DNA from: an uncultured Lachnospiraceae bacterium
GTDB taxonomy: Bacteria > Bacillota > Clostridia > Lachnospirales > Lachnospiraceae
DNA: 48,139 nucleotides
Reading direction: 5' to 3'
Assembly: GCA_947165275.1 (NCBI GenBank)
Contig: CAMUZQ010000012.1
Coordinates: 1 to 48,139 of the forward strand
Position 1 is the stretch's first letter; every line of letters starts with the position of its first letter. Under the pieces are notes generated by a model, which saw only the letters and a program-made list of their open reading frames with translations, was not told the origin of the DNA and did no database searches. Positions 34,559-43,993 of this stretch are shown one piece after another. Position numbers and translations under genes: made by a program.

Positions 34559-36599
34559 GGCATTAAAAAGCTGCATAGGGATCCTGGTCATGTTTTCGGT
34601 ATTTGCGGGAAGTCTTGCGCTTCCTCCACAGCAAAAAGCAGCTGCGGCAGAGAATACGAAAAAGATGACGCTTTCGACTGCCAGGTCCCTTGCATTGAAG
34701 AACAGCTCTGCCTATGATTCCGCGCAGAACGGGGTTGAGTCCAAGAAGGCTGCGCAGGAGAGCGCCCTTAAAGCGCTGAAGCTTAAGCAAAAGAATATGA
34801 TGAGCTTCCGCTGGTCCCCGATCTTCAACCTGAAGTTTCCGGAGAAACCGAATTTTGCGCAGGCTTCGCAGTTTCAGTTCAAGCCGATACAGCTTGCCTC
34901 CGATGTGCAGGTAGCCCAGCATAAGGTTCAGGATACGACCTTTGCGATAAACGAGCAGGTAAACAATCTGTATGTGGATATAGTGACGGTCCAGCAGACA
35001 CTGAAATTCAACGAGCAGAAGCTTGAAACCCTGAATAAGGGGATAGCGCATAATAAATCAAGACTAAAGCTTGGTGAGGCGACTCAGACGGATATCGACA
35101 GAGCCGATGCCCTCACAAATACAATAGCAGGGAACAGAAGAACGCTCGAGGCCGACCTGAAAAAGATGTCGGCGATCATAGGACTGGACGTGACTACAGG
35201 TTATACCTTTGAAAGACCCTATGTGGAGGCAAAGATAGACAGAAGCTCTCTGCCGGCTCTCATAAAATATACCGAGGACCGTGATGAGTCCTTCTACGAG
35301 GCCTGCACGAATGCTACGACAGCCAAAAAAGAATTGTCCACAAACTACGGTCTGATGAGAAATAAATACGGCTCCGAGATGGGGATCATATCGAATTATG
35401 TAAACCAGGCTCTTGACGGAAAGGCAGTAAGCGCCAGCGCCTTCAGGAAGGATTATAAGAAATTCCTTGAACAGATAGACAGCCACTGGAAGGGTTCCTT
35501 CAAAATAGGCTGGTTTATCAAGATCGACAGGGAATGGACTAAGGGAAGCCTTGACGGTACAAGGTATATTGAGGATGACCCGTATACGCTTTACCAGAAT
35601 GCCCTTGATTACCAGCAGGCCCTTAAGGATATGCAGGCGGCGCAGAAGGATCTGGACCAGACAGTGGAGGATTCCTTCAATAATTATATAAATCTGCGAA
35701 GCGCCTATGATCAGGCCATCAAGTCAGTGGATGATAAAGAAAAGGACATGAAGCAGTTTGCTGTGAAGAACCGCATGGGATATATGACACTCCAGGAATA
35801 CGAAGATGAGCAGGCTGATTATGAGGAGCTTCAGAATGCGCTCTTCGATGCCATGAAGTCCTATACGACGACTCTTTATTCCTTTGACCGCCTGACCTGC
35901 GGCGGGGTGAGCGCCCTTCTTTCGGGCACCGATGCAGATCTGAAGACTGCTGTGGTGGGTGAGAGCTATGTGGATAAGGATTCAAAGGAAGCAATGTATT
36001 TCATTAAGCCCATCATCCAGAGGGATCTTTTTGAGCTGACTATATTCATTCCGCAGGATTTTCCGGTGGAAATCTCAGATTTCGAGCTCTGGTGCGATAA
36101 TATCCAGGTCGGAGAAAGGACAAAAAAGGATAATGCCTTAAGGCATCTGACCATCTCAAAGGATATGACATCGGAGGTTAAGATCAGGCTGTATAACGGA
36201 GAGGAATTCGTGGACGACTGCGTCATCGATCCGGAAGAGGAAAAGGGCCCCCTGAATATAGTCACAGCCATGAATATAAAGAAGGATGAAACCGGAGATA
36301 TAGGAACCTTCTCCACCTCCTTAAGTGATGTCACCGGGCTTGTGACCATAACCTTCAAGCCTCTTGAGAGCGAGGGGATCAAATATTACAGAGTGCTTTC
36401 ACCTGAGGGCGAGCCTCTGGGTGACGGCAAGAACAAGAGCATCGATCAGGGCTTTACGCATCTTGCGCTGGTATCCACTGATCTGGATACCCTGAAGATA
36501 GAGCTCTATGATGAATCGGAAAACCTGAAGTACAATGCATATCTGGATACTGCAAACAAGAAGATGAAGAAAAAGACGGATACAAATGAGCAGGAATAG
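34545..36599 (+). CDS. TolC-like secreted alpha-helical protein
   Basis: About 684 residues from the ATG at 34545; GTG at 34536 and ATG at 34539 are other possible starts, all overlapping the MORN gene. A signal peptide covers about 1-32 and ends in an Ala-rich cleavage region. Residues about 37-460 have the TolC-superfamily pattern: MTLSTARSLALKN at the start, long amphipathic helices, and KLGEATQTDIDRADA where TolC proteins have RxxxGxxxxxD. A beta-rich C-terminal part (about 470-650) is not TolC-like. In Gram-negative bacteria TolC spans the outer membrane; this organism appears to have none, so a periplasm- or wall-spanning helical tube or spacer is a possible role. It is co-translated with the gene after it (14-nt overlap). 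Confidence 0.75.
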   Translation: MRRHKALKSCIGILVMFSVFAGSLALPPQQKAAAAENTKKMTLSTARSLALKNSSAYDSAQNGVESKKAAQESALKALKLKQKNMMSFRWSPIFNLKFPEKPNFAQASQFQFKPIQLASDVQVAQHKVQDTTFAINEQVNNLYVDIVTVQQTLKFNEQKLETLNKGIAHNKSRLKLGEATQTDIDRADALTNTIAGNRRTLEADLKKMSAIIGLDVTTGYTFERPYVEAKIDRSSLPALIKYTEDRDESFYEACTNATTAKKELSTNYGLMRNKYGSEMGIISNYVNQALDGKAVSASAFRKDYKKFLEQIDSHWKGSFKIGWFIKIDREWTKGSLDGTRYIEDDPYTLYQNALDYQQALKDMQAAQKDLDQTVEDSFNNYINLRSAYDQAIKSVDDKEKDMKQFAVKNRMGYMTLQEYEDEQADYEELQNALFDAMKSYTTTLYSFDRLTCGGVSALLSGTDADLKTAVVGESYVDKDSKEAMYFIKPIIQRDLFELTIFIPQDFPVEISDFELWCDNIQVGERTKKDNALRHLTISKDMTSEVKIRLYNGEEFVDDCVIDPEEEKGPLNIVTAMNIKKDETGDIGTFSTSLSDVTGLVTITFKPLESEGIKYYRVLSPEGEPLGDGKNKSIDQGFTHLALVSTDLDTLKIELYDESENLKYNAYLDTANKKMKKKTDTNEQE

Positions 36600-39393
36600 A
36601 ATCAGAAACTGGGATCATATAAATACAGATAAAAAGCCCAAAAGGCTTAAAAGGATAGTGCAGCTTGCTATCTTTGCTGCGGTCGCGGTCACTGCCGTAC
36701 TGCTCCTTCGGATCAAGGCACTGGCTGTTTTCAATGAAGACAAGGCTATGAGGTTTTCTGAATATTCCGCAAGCCATACAATAGAAAATTCAGTGCTTTT
36801 TGTCGGTACCTATCTGATCAATATAAATGCGATGTCAGATGAGATCTATCAGAAGGCGCAGGAATCTCAGAGTGAATCCAATCAGATGGAGATATATTAT
36901 AAATCCGAGCTTGCAGACGGTTCCTGGTTTGATGTGACTGATGCCGAAAAGCTGAGTGATATCATGGACAGCGCAAAGATAGTCTCGGAGACTGAGCTTG
37001 CGGATCTTTTCGTGCAGTATTACGTCGGCGCTGACGGATCGGTGACCGATGTAATGAATGATTCAGAGGTCAATCCCTTTGACCTGCCGGATCCCTATAA
37101 TCTCTCCAAGCTCAAGGAGCTGGAGCCCCTCTGGCTGCAGTACACGAATTCGACCACGGCTGACGAGATAGATCAGGAGACCTATCTGAAAAATCATAAT
37201 TCGGAAAAGAGCGGCAATAAGAGATCGGATGTATATAAATACCAGCTGCTTACGGCTTTCTTCAAAATGGATCTCAGAGATGATGAGACGGACGCCTATG
37301 ATGCTGATCTTGCGAGGCTTTTTTCGGCCTATAAGAGCATGAAGGCTGCCGGGCAGAATGATGAGGCGGATATCATCTATTCCCTTATGTCCGGTGTGGA
37401 TGCTGCAAGGCGGGCCATCATAATGGATAAGCTTGCCGTTATGGACGTGAATGCCCTGGGTGTGCTCCTGGATCTTGCAAACGGCAAGAATTATACCGTA
37501 TCCGGCAATTTCTCTGATTCCGTAAGCGATGATGATCTTGATACGGAGCCCTTGTATATAGAGGAGCTCAGGGATGCTGTAAGCCATGAATTCGAGGTCG
37601 GTGACGAGGACGAGGATGAGTGGTGGAGTGTGCTTCAGAAGGATTATGAGAAGGATGTCAAGACGGTATCAGGCCAGTCTGGAGCTGCCTACAGCGCTGA
37701 TTCGGCCCTTATAGATGCCATAAGCACGAGCACGGAAAACTGCCAGACGAGTTATAATACCTGCCAGTCCAAGGCTCTGGTTGATTCCGAATCCATACTG
37801 GGGCATGCGGAATATGAATACTCAGTCCAGGTTATAGAGCAGACAAGCGCGGACGGAGCCGGCGGTCCCATCACATATCTGAGGGATATAAAGAATATAG
37901 CAGCTAATTCCGTCAAAAATTCAGACAGTGAAAAGAGTCTGCTGGATTCCTCTCTGCTCAATCTCGGGGAAGGAGAGTTTGAGGCTGCTGTGACCTCAGG
38001 CGCGTCAAGCGATTATTCCCAGGCCCTCTCCTCAGGAGCGGGAGCCTCATCGGCGGATATGCTGCTGAATGATGATTTCGCCAAGGCTGAAGCAAAGAGG
38101 TCAGAGCTGGAATTCCTGATAGATGCTTATAAACAGAGGGAAACGGCAGCAGAGGCTTTAAGTTATGTAAACGGATGCATCAACTGGACGAAGGGTCTGT
38201 ATGACGCGGTACCGTCGGATGATTTCAAGGCTAAGGCTGACGGCTCCATAGACAGTCATCTGAAATGGCTCACAGATCTCGCAAATGAGATAAAGGCATC
38301 CGATGCCAGCCTTAAATCAAAGCTGGATGAGCTCAATGACAAGAAGGCGGAGCTTCAGAGAAAGAGGGATTCTGCTCTGGATAATAATGACCTGGCCGGC
38401 GCCAAGGCCCTTGACAAGCAGATAGAGGCTGTGGATCAGGATATACAGGATGAAGAAAACGCCACCGGGAAGAGCTCGGAGGATGATCTTGCAAATGATA
38501 TATTAAATGATGCGCTTTCACAGCTTGCGGAGGATCCGAATGCTGATGTTTCTGCCGCAGCTGATGCACTTGCAGGCATGGGGGCAGGTGATAAGCTGGA
38601 CAAGCTTAATGACAGGTCAGATGCCGCTAAAGGCAAGGATTCAGGAAGCGGCTCAGGAAGCGGATCGGGCGGAGGCTCGGGGAGCGGTTCCGGGAGCGGC
38701 TCGGGAAGCGGCTCAGGCAGCGGTTCCGGGAGCGGTTCGGGAAGCGGATCGGGAAGCGGCTCAGGAGGCGGCTCAGGCAGTGGTGCAGGGAGCGGCTCAG
38801 GCAGCGGTTCCGGAAGTGATTCCGGTAAGGGGACCGGGCTTGATGAGAGCGGCATCCTCAGTGTACTGGAGAGCTTCTTCGGCAAGAGTCCGGATCAGAT
38901 GGCTGCTGACGAGCTTGCGATAACCACTGCTGCAGTATCCCGTTTTGCAAGGGAAGGCAATACAGCCGCAGCGACCATGGCAGGCGGCTATGCCGAGCTC
39001 ATGCGCTCCAAGAACAGCAAGTACCTTTACAACCAGTATGAGACAAGGTCGCCCAAATATATAAGCATCAAGACCATAGGACTCTGCAGCTCCTTCAGGT
39101 ATTTCTATGATGATACCAGGAGGGTGGCTACACTTACCTCAGGAGCGAAGGCATTTACCTTCAAGACCGGCTCGGATAAATTTAACAGAGGCGGAGACGA
39201 TGAACAGCTTAAATACGAGGTCGTCATGACGGTATATCCTTATATTTCAGAGGAAGATGCAACAGATCTTTTTGACTGTCATGCAGAATACGTGATCGAC
39301 TCCTCCTATGCCGTATGTCTTAACGGATCGATGAACGGAAGGGCCGGAGATCTGCTCAAGGCACTGGAGCAGGCAGCAGGCGGCGGGAACTGA
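36586..39393 (+). CDS. Large membrane-anchored protein with helical region, Gly-Ser linker and copper-amine-oxidase-like end
   Basis: 935 residues. An Arg/Lys-rich start and one hydrophobic helix (about 21-42) make it a type II membrane protein with the bulk outside. Residues about 50-680 are mostly helical and acidic, with coiled-coil-like stretches near 580-640. Residues about 686-748 are an almost pure Gly-Ser linker. The C-terminal ~180 residues contain [20 protein letters not shown] and [13 protein letters not shown], which resembles the copper amine oxidase N-terminal-like (stalk) domain of Firmicute surface proteins. Four Cys in this end could pair. It may span the cell wall next to the TolC-like protein. 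I do not recognise a full-length family. Confidence 0.75.
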   Translation: MSRNRIRNWDHINTDKKPKRLKRIVQLAIFAAVAVTAVLLLRIKALAVFNEDKAMRFSEYSASHTIENSVLFVGTYLININAMSDEIYQKAQESQSESNQMEIYYKSELADGSWFDVTDAEKLSDIMDSAKIVSETELADLFVQYYVGADGSVTDVMNDSEVNPFDLPDPYNLSKLKELEPLWLQYTNSTTADEIDQETYLKNHNSEKSGNKRSDVYKYQLLTAFFKMDLRDDETDAYDADLARLFSAYKSMKAAGQNDEADIIYSLMSGVDAARRAIIMDKLAVMDVNALGVLLDLANGKNYTVSGNFSDSVSDDDLDTEPLYIEELRDAVSHEFEVGDEDEDEWWSVLQKDYEKDVKTVSGQSGAAYSADSALIDAISTSTENCQTSYNTCQSKALVDSESILGHAEYEYSVQVIEQTSADGAGGPITYLRDIKNIAANSVKNSDSEKSLLDSSLLNLGEGEFEAAVTSGASSDYSQALSSGAGASSADMLLNDDFAKAEAKRSELEFLIDAYKQRETAAEALSYVNGCINWTKGLYDAVPSDDFKAKADGSIDSHLKWLTDLANEIKASDASLKSKLDELNDKKAELQRKRDSALDNNDLAGAKALDKQIEAVDQDIQDEENATGKSSEDDLANDILNDALSQLAEDPNADVSAAADALAGMGAGDKLDKLNDRSDAAKGKDSGSGSGSGSGGGSGSGSGSGSGSGSGSGSGSGSGSGSGSGSGGGSGSGAGSGSGSGSGSDSGKGTGLDESGILSVLESFFGKSPDQMAADELAITTAAVSRFAREGNTAAATMAGGYAELMRSKNSKYLYNQYETRSPKYISIKTIGLCSSFRYFYDDTRRVATLTSGAKAFTFKTGSDKFNRGGDDEQLKYEVVMTVYPYISEEDATDLFDCHAEYVIDSSYAVCLNGSMNGRAGDLLKALEQAAGGGN
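38641..38829 (+). repeat. Gly-Ser codon repeat
   Basis: A run of 6-bp units (GGAAGC, GGCTCA, GGTTCC and variants) encodes the Gly-Ser linker of the large membrane-anchored protein. Codon choice varies between units, so it is not a perfect microsatellite. Long open frames on the other strand and in other frames here are by-products of the repeat. Confidence 0.9.
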
Positions 39394-39412
39394 AAGGACA
39401 GGAAGATATAAA

Positions 39413-40003
39413 ATGGCAGATTATCCTATAATTGCAGATGTCAGCGCATACATAGTGAGGACCCTGAGGGCAAAGATGTGTCCGGAGCCCATACCTTCTC
39501 CGAACAATATCGAGATATCCTCACCCTTATCGCAGGATGTTGACTATATAGTCGGACTCTACCTCTATGACATAGTAGAGGATGTCCAGGTTACTACCCC
39601 CCGGCTCATAGAGCGGGGCAGGGCAGAATTATCCAAACCGCCCAGACCATATGCGCTTTATTATATGGTCTTTATAAACGGCTCCTCCCAGATGGGACTT
39701 AAGGCGCCGGATATACAAAAGATCATTGGAAGAGTCGCGCAGATCGTTAATGACAATAATGCTGTGCGCCCCAATGAGCTGCAGTCGTGGCTTACAACAC
39801 AGGAACCTCCTATTACTCTCACGCAGGCTAAGATCAGCCTGGAGGAGAAGGTAAGGGTATGGCAGGCGATCAACAAGCCTTATCAGATCAGCCTGTTTTA
39901 CAAGGCGGCACCCGTTTACCTTTCAAGCGGCGAGATCATCGATACACCGCGCGTCCTGGATGCAAGGTTCGGCTTAAGTGTAACCGGAGAGGAAGAGGCA
40001 TAG
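39413..40003 (+). CDS. DUF4255 / Pvc16-type tail terminator of the CIS
   Basis: 196 residues. The start (DYPIIADVSAYIVRTLRAKM), DVDYIVGLYLYDI and the PPRPYALYYMV segment match the N-terminal domain of Pvc16/Afp16, the cap that terminates tube and sheath growth in contractile injection systems. It is the first of the phage-tail-like genes in the operon. A 57-nt gap to the next gene holds only a strong AAAGGAGG site. Confidence 0.88.
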   Translation: MADYPIIADVSAYIVRTLRAKMCPEPIPSPNNIEISSPLSQDVDYIVGLYLYDIVEDVQVTTPRLIERGRAELSKPPRPYALYYMVFINGSSQMGLKAPDIQKIIGRVAQIVNDNNAVRPNELQSWLTTQEPPITLTQAKISLEEKVRVWQAINKPYQISLFYKAAPVYLSSGEIIDTPRVLDARFGLSVTGEEEA

Positions 40004-40060
40004 TCTTATCTTCTCTTAAACTGTTTGTATTGCTTTTAACGAAAGGAGGACTGGATCGGA

Positions 40061-40798
40061 ATGCCTTCTGTATTTGGTTCGAAACTGGATCTTTTAATAC
40101 GGCTTTTCGATACGACTACGGGGGCTGATATTGACGAAAGAAACATTGTTTTCAAGAGAGACGGCATGCCCGTCAAGCCGGAGCCCAGAGACACGGGAAC
40201 TTATATATTCATCAATACCGGCAGGGAAGATTTTCTTATGCGTATTGAAGTATTCGGGTATGAGGTGTATGAGACCCGTGTGTGTTATGAAGAGTTGGAC
40301 GAAGGACTTCCGGAATGCGATGTATTCCTGATGCCATCTGAGAATACATTGAGGGGTGGAAAGGTGCTTAGTTTCTCGGGTACTCTTCCTTTTCTTAAAA
40401 GAATCGAGGCAGTGAATCTCAGCAGACCCGTGTGTCAGATCAACCAGTTTGACGTGAAGTCAAGGAATATGACACTTTTCGGCAATGCGTCCGGGAGGGT
40501 GGAGCTTTATGACAAATATTATGGTTTGCTGCACGATGATAAAAAAAGTTATGAAAAAATTGAAGTAGAGAAAACAGTCTCTCCATTGTCTGTCAGACTT
40601 AAGGAAGCTTTACAGGAAGAGTTTACTTCTAATTCACCTATAATGCGTGTGATATTCGGTTCGGTATCGGATGCCGGGGAGTACCTTTTAAGGATACGCG
40701 ATGATGGCGGCGGAACCAGATATCTCGTGAGATATGAGGTGAAGGATGAGGTCAGATTTCAGGAGGTTGATTTTTTGAGTCAGGAGGCATTGAAGTGA
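40061..40798 (+). CDS. CIS-operon protein of unknown function (beta-rich)
   Basis: 245 residues with no signal peptide or membrane segment. The first ~90 residues look like a carboxypeptidase-regulatory or Ig-like beta sandwich (KLDLLIRLFDTTTGADI, then TGTYIFINTG). The rest is unassigned. Its second half (about 40500-40640) is more AT-rich than the neighbours. Position between the terminator and the PAAR-like tip suggests a structural or tip-associated part. Its TGA overlaps the next GTG start by 4 nt. Confidence 0.7.
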   Translation: MPSVFGSKLDLLIRLFDTTTGADIDERNIVFKRDGMPVKPEPRDTGTYIFINTGREDFLMRIEVFGYEVYETRVCYEELDEGLPECDVFLMPSENTLRGGKVLSFSGTLPFLKRIEAVNLSRPVCQINQFDVKSRNMTLFGNASGRVELYDKYYGLLHDDKKSYEKIEVEKTVSPLSVRLKEALQEEFTSNSPIMRVIFGSVSDAGEYLLRIRDDGGGTRYLVRYEVKDEVRFQEVDFLSQEALK

Positions 40799-41184
40799 GT
40801 TTGCTCGTTGCTATGGGAGCCACGACCCTGTGTACCATGGGTACGGCGCCGGCGCCCATTAAGGTTACATCGCAGACCAAGGTATTGACGGAGGGAAAGC
40901 CCGCCGCAACTATCCAGGACAGCGCACCTATGACAAATGTGGGACCTTACGGCATGTGTACATCGCTTGTGAATCCTGCAGTGGCAGCGGCTACGGCTGC
41001 GGCACTGGGAGTTTTGACACCACAGCCATGCACACCGGTACCGGCAGGTACATGGATACCGACAAAGCCGAAAGTTCTTCTGGGCGGGAGACCCTGCCTT
41101 ACACAGGACTGTAAGCTGGTATGCGCCTATGCCGGGCAGATATCCATCACGCTTCCGGGGCAGACAAAGGTAAACGCGGAATAA
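40795..41184 (+). CDS. PAAR-like (DUF4280) tip protein
   Basis: 129 residues starting at GTG 40795, with AGGAGG (40782-40787) 7 nt upstream and a 4-nt overlap with the previous gene. The pattern (MGATTLCTMGTAPAPIKV, then ATIQDSAPMTNV and GRPCLTQDCKLVCAYAGQISI) matches DUF4280, a PAAR-related family found in contractile injection clusters. It should form the sharp tip on the spike and may carry cargo. Five cysteines are present, some possibly binding metal as in PAAR tips. Confidence 0.88.
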   Translation: MSLLVAMGATTLCTMGTAPAPIKVTSQTKVLTEGKPAATIQDSAPMTNVGPYGMCTSLVNPAVAAATAAALGVLTPQPCTPVPAGTWIPTKPKVLLGGRPCLTQDCKLVCAYAGQISITLPGQTKVNAE

Positions 41185-41219
41185 CCGCAGCACACAAAAA
41201 GAAAGGAAAGATATTAAAG

Positions 41220-42923
41220 ATGGCAGAATATTTTTCACCAGGTGTATATGTGGAGGAGTATGATAATTCCCCACGTAGTATAGAAGGAGTAGGTACAAGC
41301 ACCGCCGGATTTGTCGGACTGGCTGAAAAAGGCCCCGTTATCGGCGCACCGCTTTTTGTATCAAGCTTCAAGCATTTCACACAGCAGTTCGGCGGATTCT
41401 TAAGTGAATTCGCATATGGAGAGTACAGATTCCTTGCAAACAGCGTAGAGCAGTTCTTCGCCAATGGCGGAACGCGCTGCTTCGTGATGAGGGTCGCTCC
41501 CAAGGATGCGGCAGCTTCATCAGCTGAGAGAGGCATACTCACCGTATCTGCAAAGAACCCGGGTGTATGGGGCGATAAGGTTCAGGTCACACTGAATACT
41601 GTCAAGAGACATAAGCTCCAGCTCCTGGCAAAAACAGAAACAGGCTATAAGGCAAAGAATGTAGATGGCTTCAGAGAAGGCGATATAGTCGAGTTCCAGG
41701 GCAAGTATACCAGGATCAGGACTATCATGGACAGGATAGTCACCTTTGAGGACGAGCTGCCCGACAAGGCCGTTGATGATGCCATAATTCCGAAGTCACT
41801 TCTTTATCTCGTAACAATGGATATGGGAATCCGTTACGGAGACGAGGCGGAGACATATCAGGAGCTCAGCTTCAATATATCTTCACCCCGTTACATCGGC
41901 GCAAGGCTTGCCGGAAGCGACCTTGTCGATGTTGAAGTAGCTCCGATGAAAAAGGTCGGAAACCCGGTAGAGGAGATACTGGGTGAAGGCAATGAGAGCG
42001 GAGCCTTCTTCCTTGAGGGCGGCTCTGACGGCTCAGTATCAAAGATCAATGCGGCAACCTTCATAGGTGAGGACAACGGCCCCGGCAAGCGTACGGGACT
42101 TCAGTCCTTCATAGAGAACAACAATGTGAGCATGATGGCAATACCCGGGATCACCATCCCCGAGGTTGTGGTTTCACTCGTAGCTCATTGTGAGAATCTC
42201 AAGAGCCGTTTTGCTGTCCTTGATATGCCGGGCGATCTTTACAAGACTGCTGACCTCATAGGCTACAGAAATATAGTGGATTCAACCTATGCGGCTATGT
42301 ATCATCCCTGGATACAGGTGTTTGACAGGTCTTCAAATAAAGCCGATTATATTCCTCCTTCAGGCGCGGTCATGGGTGTATATTCCAGGACCGACGAGAC
42401 CAGAGGCGTACATAAGGCTCCTGCAAACGAGGTGGTTTTCTGTACAGGGCTTAAGACAAATTACAATAAGGATGAGCAGGATATCCTGAATCCGGAAGGC
42501 GTAAACCTTATCCGTGCATTGCCCGGACAGGGCATCCGTGTATGGGGCGCCCGTACTGCATCGTCCAACAGTGCATTTAAGTATGTCAACGTGCGCAGGC
42601 TCTTCATATATGTGGAGGAGAGCATCAAGGCAAATACCAACTGGGTTGTATTTGAGCCTAATGACGCTACGCTTTGGCAGAGAGTTCAGCTTTCAGTATC
42701 AGGCTTCCTTGACGGTCTGTGGAGAAACGGCATGCTCGCGGGCGATTCACCTGCAACGAGCTACTTCGTCGAGATCGGACCTTCGACGATGTCGAGGGAC
42801 GATATCATGAACGGCAGACTGATATGTAACATTGGAATAGCACCTTCAAGACCTGCAGAGTTCGTCATCTTCCGTGTAACTCAGTTCACGGCTGAAGCGA
42901 ACGGCGGCGGTGAAGAAGGCTGA
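41220..42923 (+). CDS. Contractile sheath protein
   Basis: 567 residues from the ATG at 41220, preceded by GAAAGGAAAG. The N-terminus AEYFSPGVYVEEYDNSPRSIEGVGTSTAGFVG is diagnostic of CIS and phage sheath proteins. The C-terminal domain carries RRLFIYVEESIKANTNWVVFEPND and GPSTMSRDDIMNGRLICNIGIAPSRPAEF. It forms the outer tube that contracts to drive the inner tube outward. Only one sheath gene is in this window, unlike the three of PVC/Afp. There is a 24-nt gap to the tube gene, so both are probably made at high level. Confidence 0.96.
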   Translation: MAEYFSPGVYVEEYDNSPRSIEGVGTSTAGFVGLAEKGPVIGAPLFVSSFKHFTQQFGGFLSEFAYGEYRFLANSVEQFFANGGTRCFVMRVAPKDAAASSAERGILTVSAKNPGVWGDKVQVTLNTVKRHKLQLLAKTETGYKAKNVDGFREGDIVEFQGKYTRIRTIMDRIVTFEDELPDKAVDDAIIPKSLLYLVTMDMGIRYGDEAETYQELSFNISSPRYIGARLAGSDLVDVEVAPMKKVGNPVEEILGEGNESGAFFLEGGSDGSVSKINAATFIGEDNGPGKRTGLQSFIENNNVSMMAIPGITIPEVVVSLVAHCENLKSRFAVLDMPGDLYKTADLIGYRNIVDSTYAAMYHPWIQVFDRSSNKADYIPPSGAVMGVYSRTDETRGVHKAPANEVVFCTGLKTNYNKDEQDILNPEGVNLIRALPGQGIRVWGARTASSNSAFKYVNVRRLFIYVEESIKANTNWVVFEPNDATLWQRVQLSVSGFLDGLWRNGMLAGDSPATSYFVEIGPSTMSRDDIMNGRLICNIGIAPSRPAEFVIFRVTQFTAEANGGGEEG

Positions 42924-42947
42924 GACAGGGAAAGGAAGTGATAGATA

Positions 42948-43451
42948 ATGCCAGCTACAACTTATGATGACGGTAAGGGTCAGTACTATCCCTTGACCAA
43001 AATGAATTTCCTCGTCACCGTCTCCGAGATTTCGGGAACCGCTGCATTCAGCGAGGTGACAGGTGTGGAGAGCTCGGTAGATGTGATCGAGTTCAGACAG
43101 GGTAACTCAGGTTCACTTGCGCCGGTTAAGATCCCGGGACTTGTAAAGCACGGGAATGTCACCCTTCGTATGGGATATATCATCGAAAGCGGTTTCAAGA
43201 CCTGGATCCAGGAGTGTGTGAGCGAGACCAGAGGAGCTCTTCCAAGATATGATGTGACGATAGAGCTTATCGACACGAACCCCCATGCCCCCACGGCTAC
43301 TGTAACTGCTACATCCACAGAGCACAGGGTATGGACACTTACAAATGCATGGGTAGCGAAGTATAATGCTCCCGACCTCGACGCAAAGAACTCAGATGTT
43401 GCTATTGAGAGTGTCGAGATAGCATATGAGGAACTTGTAATACCTAACTGA
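42948..43451 (+). CDS. Inner tube protein
   Basis: 167 residues of the T4 gp19 / Pvc1-type tube family: PLTKMNFLVTVSEISGTAAFSEVTGVESSVDVIEFRQG near the start, KIPGLVKHGNVTLRMG, and VESVEIAYEELV at the end. Hexamers stack into the inner tube that delivers cargo. It has a good AAAGGAAGTG site and sits directly after the sheath. A structured intergenic region follows. Confidence 0.95.
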   Translation: MPATTYDDGKGQYYPLTKMNFLVTVSEISGTAAFSEVTGVESSVDVIEFRQGNSGSLAPVKIPGLVKHGNVTLRMGYIIESGFKTWIQECVSETRGALPRYDVTIELIDTNPHAPTATVTATSTEHRVWTLTNAWVAKYNAPDLDAKNSDVAIESVEIAYEELVIPN

Positions 43452-43630
43452 GCCATGGATCACCGGCCCGGATACCGGAGCGCAATGCGCAGACCCACGG
43501 GATCCGGGACCGCTGATACCGGCGCTTCATATGTTTTCAGGATACACAGGGGACGCCCTGTGTATCCAGGAAGACAGATGAGGACAGAGTGAATCAGATA
43601 TAAATCTATGACTTTATACAGGAGGAACAG
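43452..43630 (+). other. Structured intergenic region with a strong hairpin
   Basis: GGATACACAGGG (43540-43551) pairs perfectly with CCCTGTGTATCC (43556-43567) around a GACG loop. Upstream, GATACCGG occurs twice (near 43471 and 43515) and GCGC-AAT-GCGC (43480-43490) can form a small stem. There is no T-run, so this is more likely a 3' stability or processing element than a terminator. It would protect the abundant sheath-tube message and lower expression of downstream genes. A 35-codon frame from ATG 43485 exists but I do not call it a gene. The next ribosome binding site is AGGAGGA at 43619-43625. Confidence 0.65.
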
Positions 43631-43993
43631 ATGGAAACCGTATATGATTTTATCCTGCCGAAGGGATATCTTGATTCGACGGGAGAGCTGCATAAAAGAG
43701 GAAAGATGAGACTTGCGACAGCGGGTGATGAGATCTCTGCCACAAGGGATCCCAGAGTGTTGCAGAACCCTTCATATCTGACGATAGTCATACTGTCAAA
43801 GGTCGTGACCGAGATCGAGGGTGTGGATTCCATATCAGCTACCCTGATTGAGAGATTATTCACTGCGGATCTGGCATTTTTGCAGGATATGTATCAGAGG
43901 ATAAATGACATAGAGCCTCCTACACTCACAGCGGTCTGTCCCGACTGCGGCAGAAGCTTTGAGGTACCGCTAAATTTTACCGGGGAGGGTTGA
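43631..43993 (+). CDS. Tail-assembly chaperone-like CIS protein (gp41-like)
   Basis: 120 residues. VYDFILPKGYLDSTGELHKRGKMRLATAGDEI and RDPRVLQNPSYLTIVILSKVVT match the small tail-assembly protein that follows the tube gene in many CIS and some phages. A CPDCGR segment near the end could be half of a zinc ribbon. Strong AGGAGG before the ATG. The last codons contain an in-phase A-AAT-TTT slippery heptamer (43972-43978), and the next ORF is in the -1 frame, so a longer frameshift product is likely. Confidence 0.85.
   Translation: METVYDFILPKGYLDSTGELHKRGKMRLATAGDEISATRDPRVLQNPSYLTIVILSKVVTEIEGVDSISATLIERLFTADLAFLQDMYQRINDIEPPTLTAVCPDCGRSFEVPLNFTGEG
43972..43978 (+). other. Candidate -1 ribosomal frameshift site
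   Basis: AAATTTT is read as A-AAT-TTT in the frame of the gene starting at 43631, the classical X-XXY-YYZ phase. Slipping back one base continues as TAC CGG GGA GGG TTG AGG without a stop, straight into the next gene. The product would have about 190 residues (116 from the first frame and 74 from the second). Tailed phages make the G and GT chaperones in this way. Confidence 0.55.

Noticed and set aside
38436-38885. Minus-strand Pro-Leu repeat open frame
   Set aside because: It mirrors the Gly-Ser codon repeat of the + strand gene and has no independent support.
43485-43592. 35-codon open frame in the gap after the tube gene
   Set aside because: Basic peptide with no similarity that I can see, and it overlaps the strong hairpin, which explains the sequence better.
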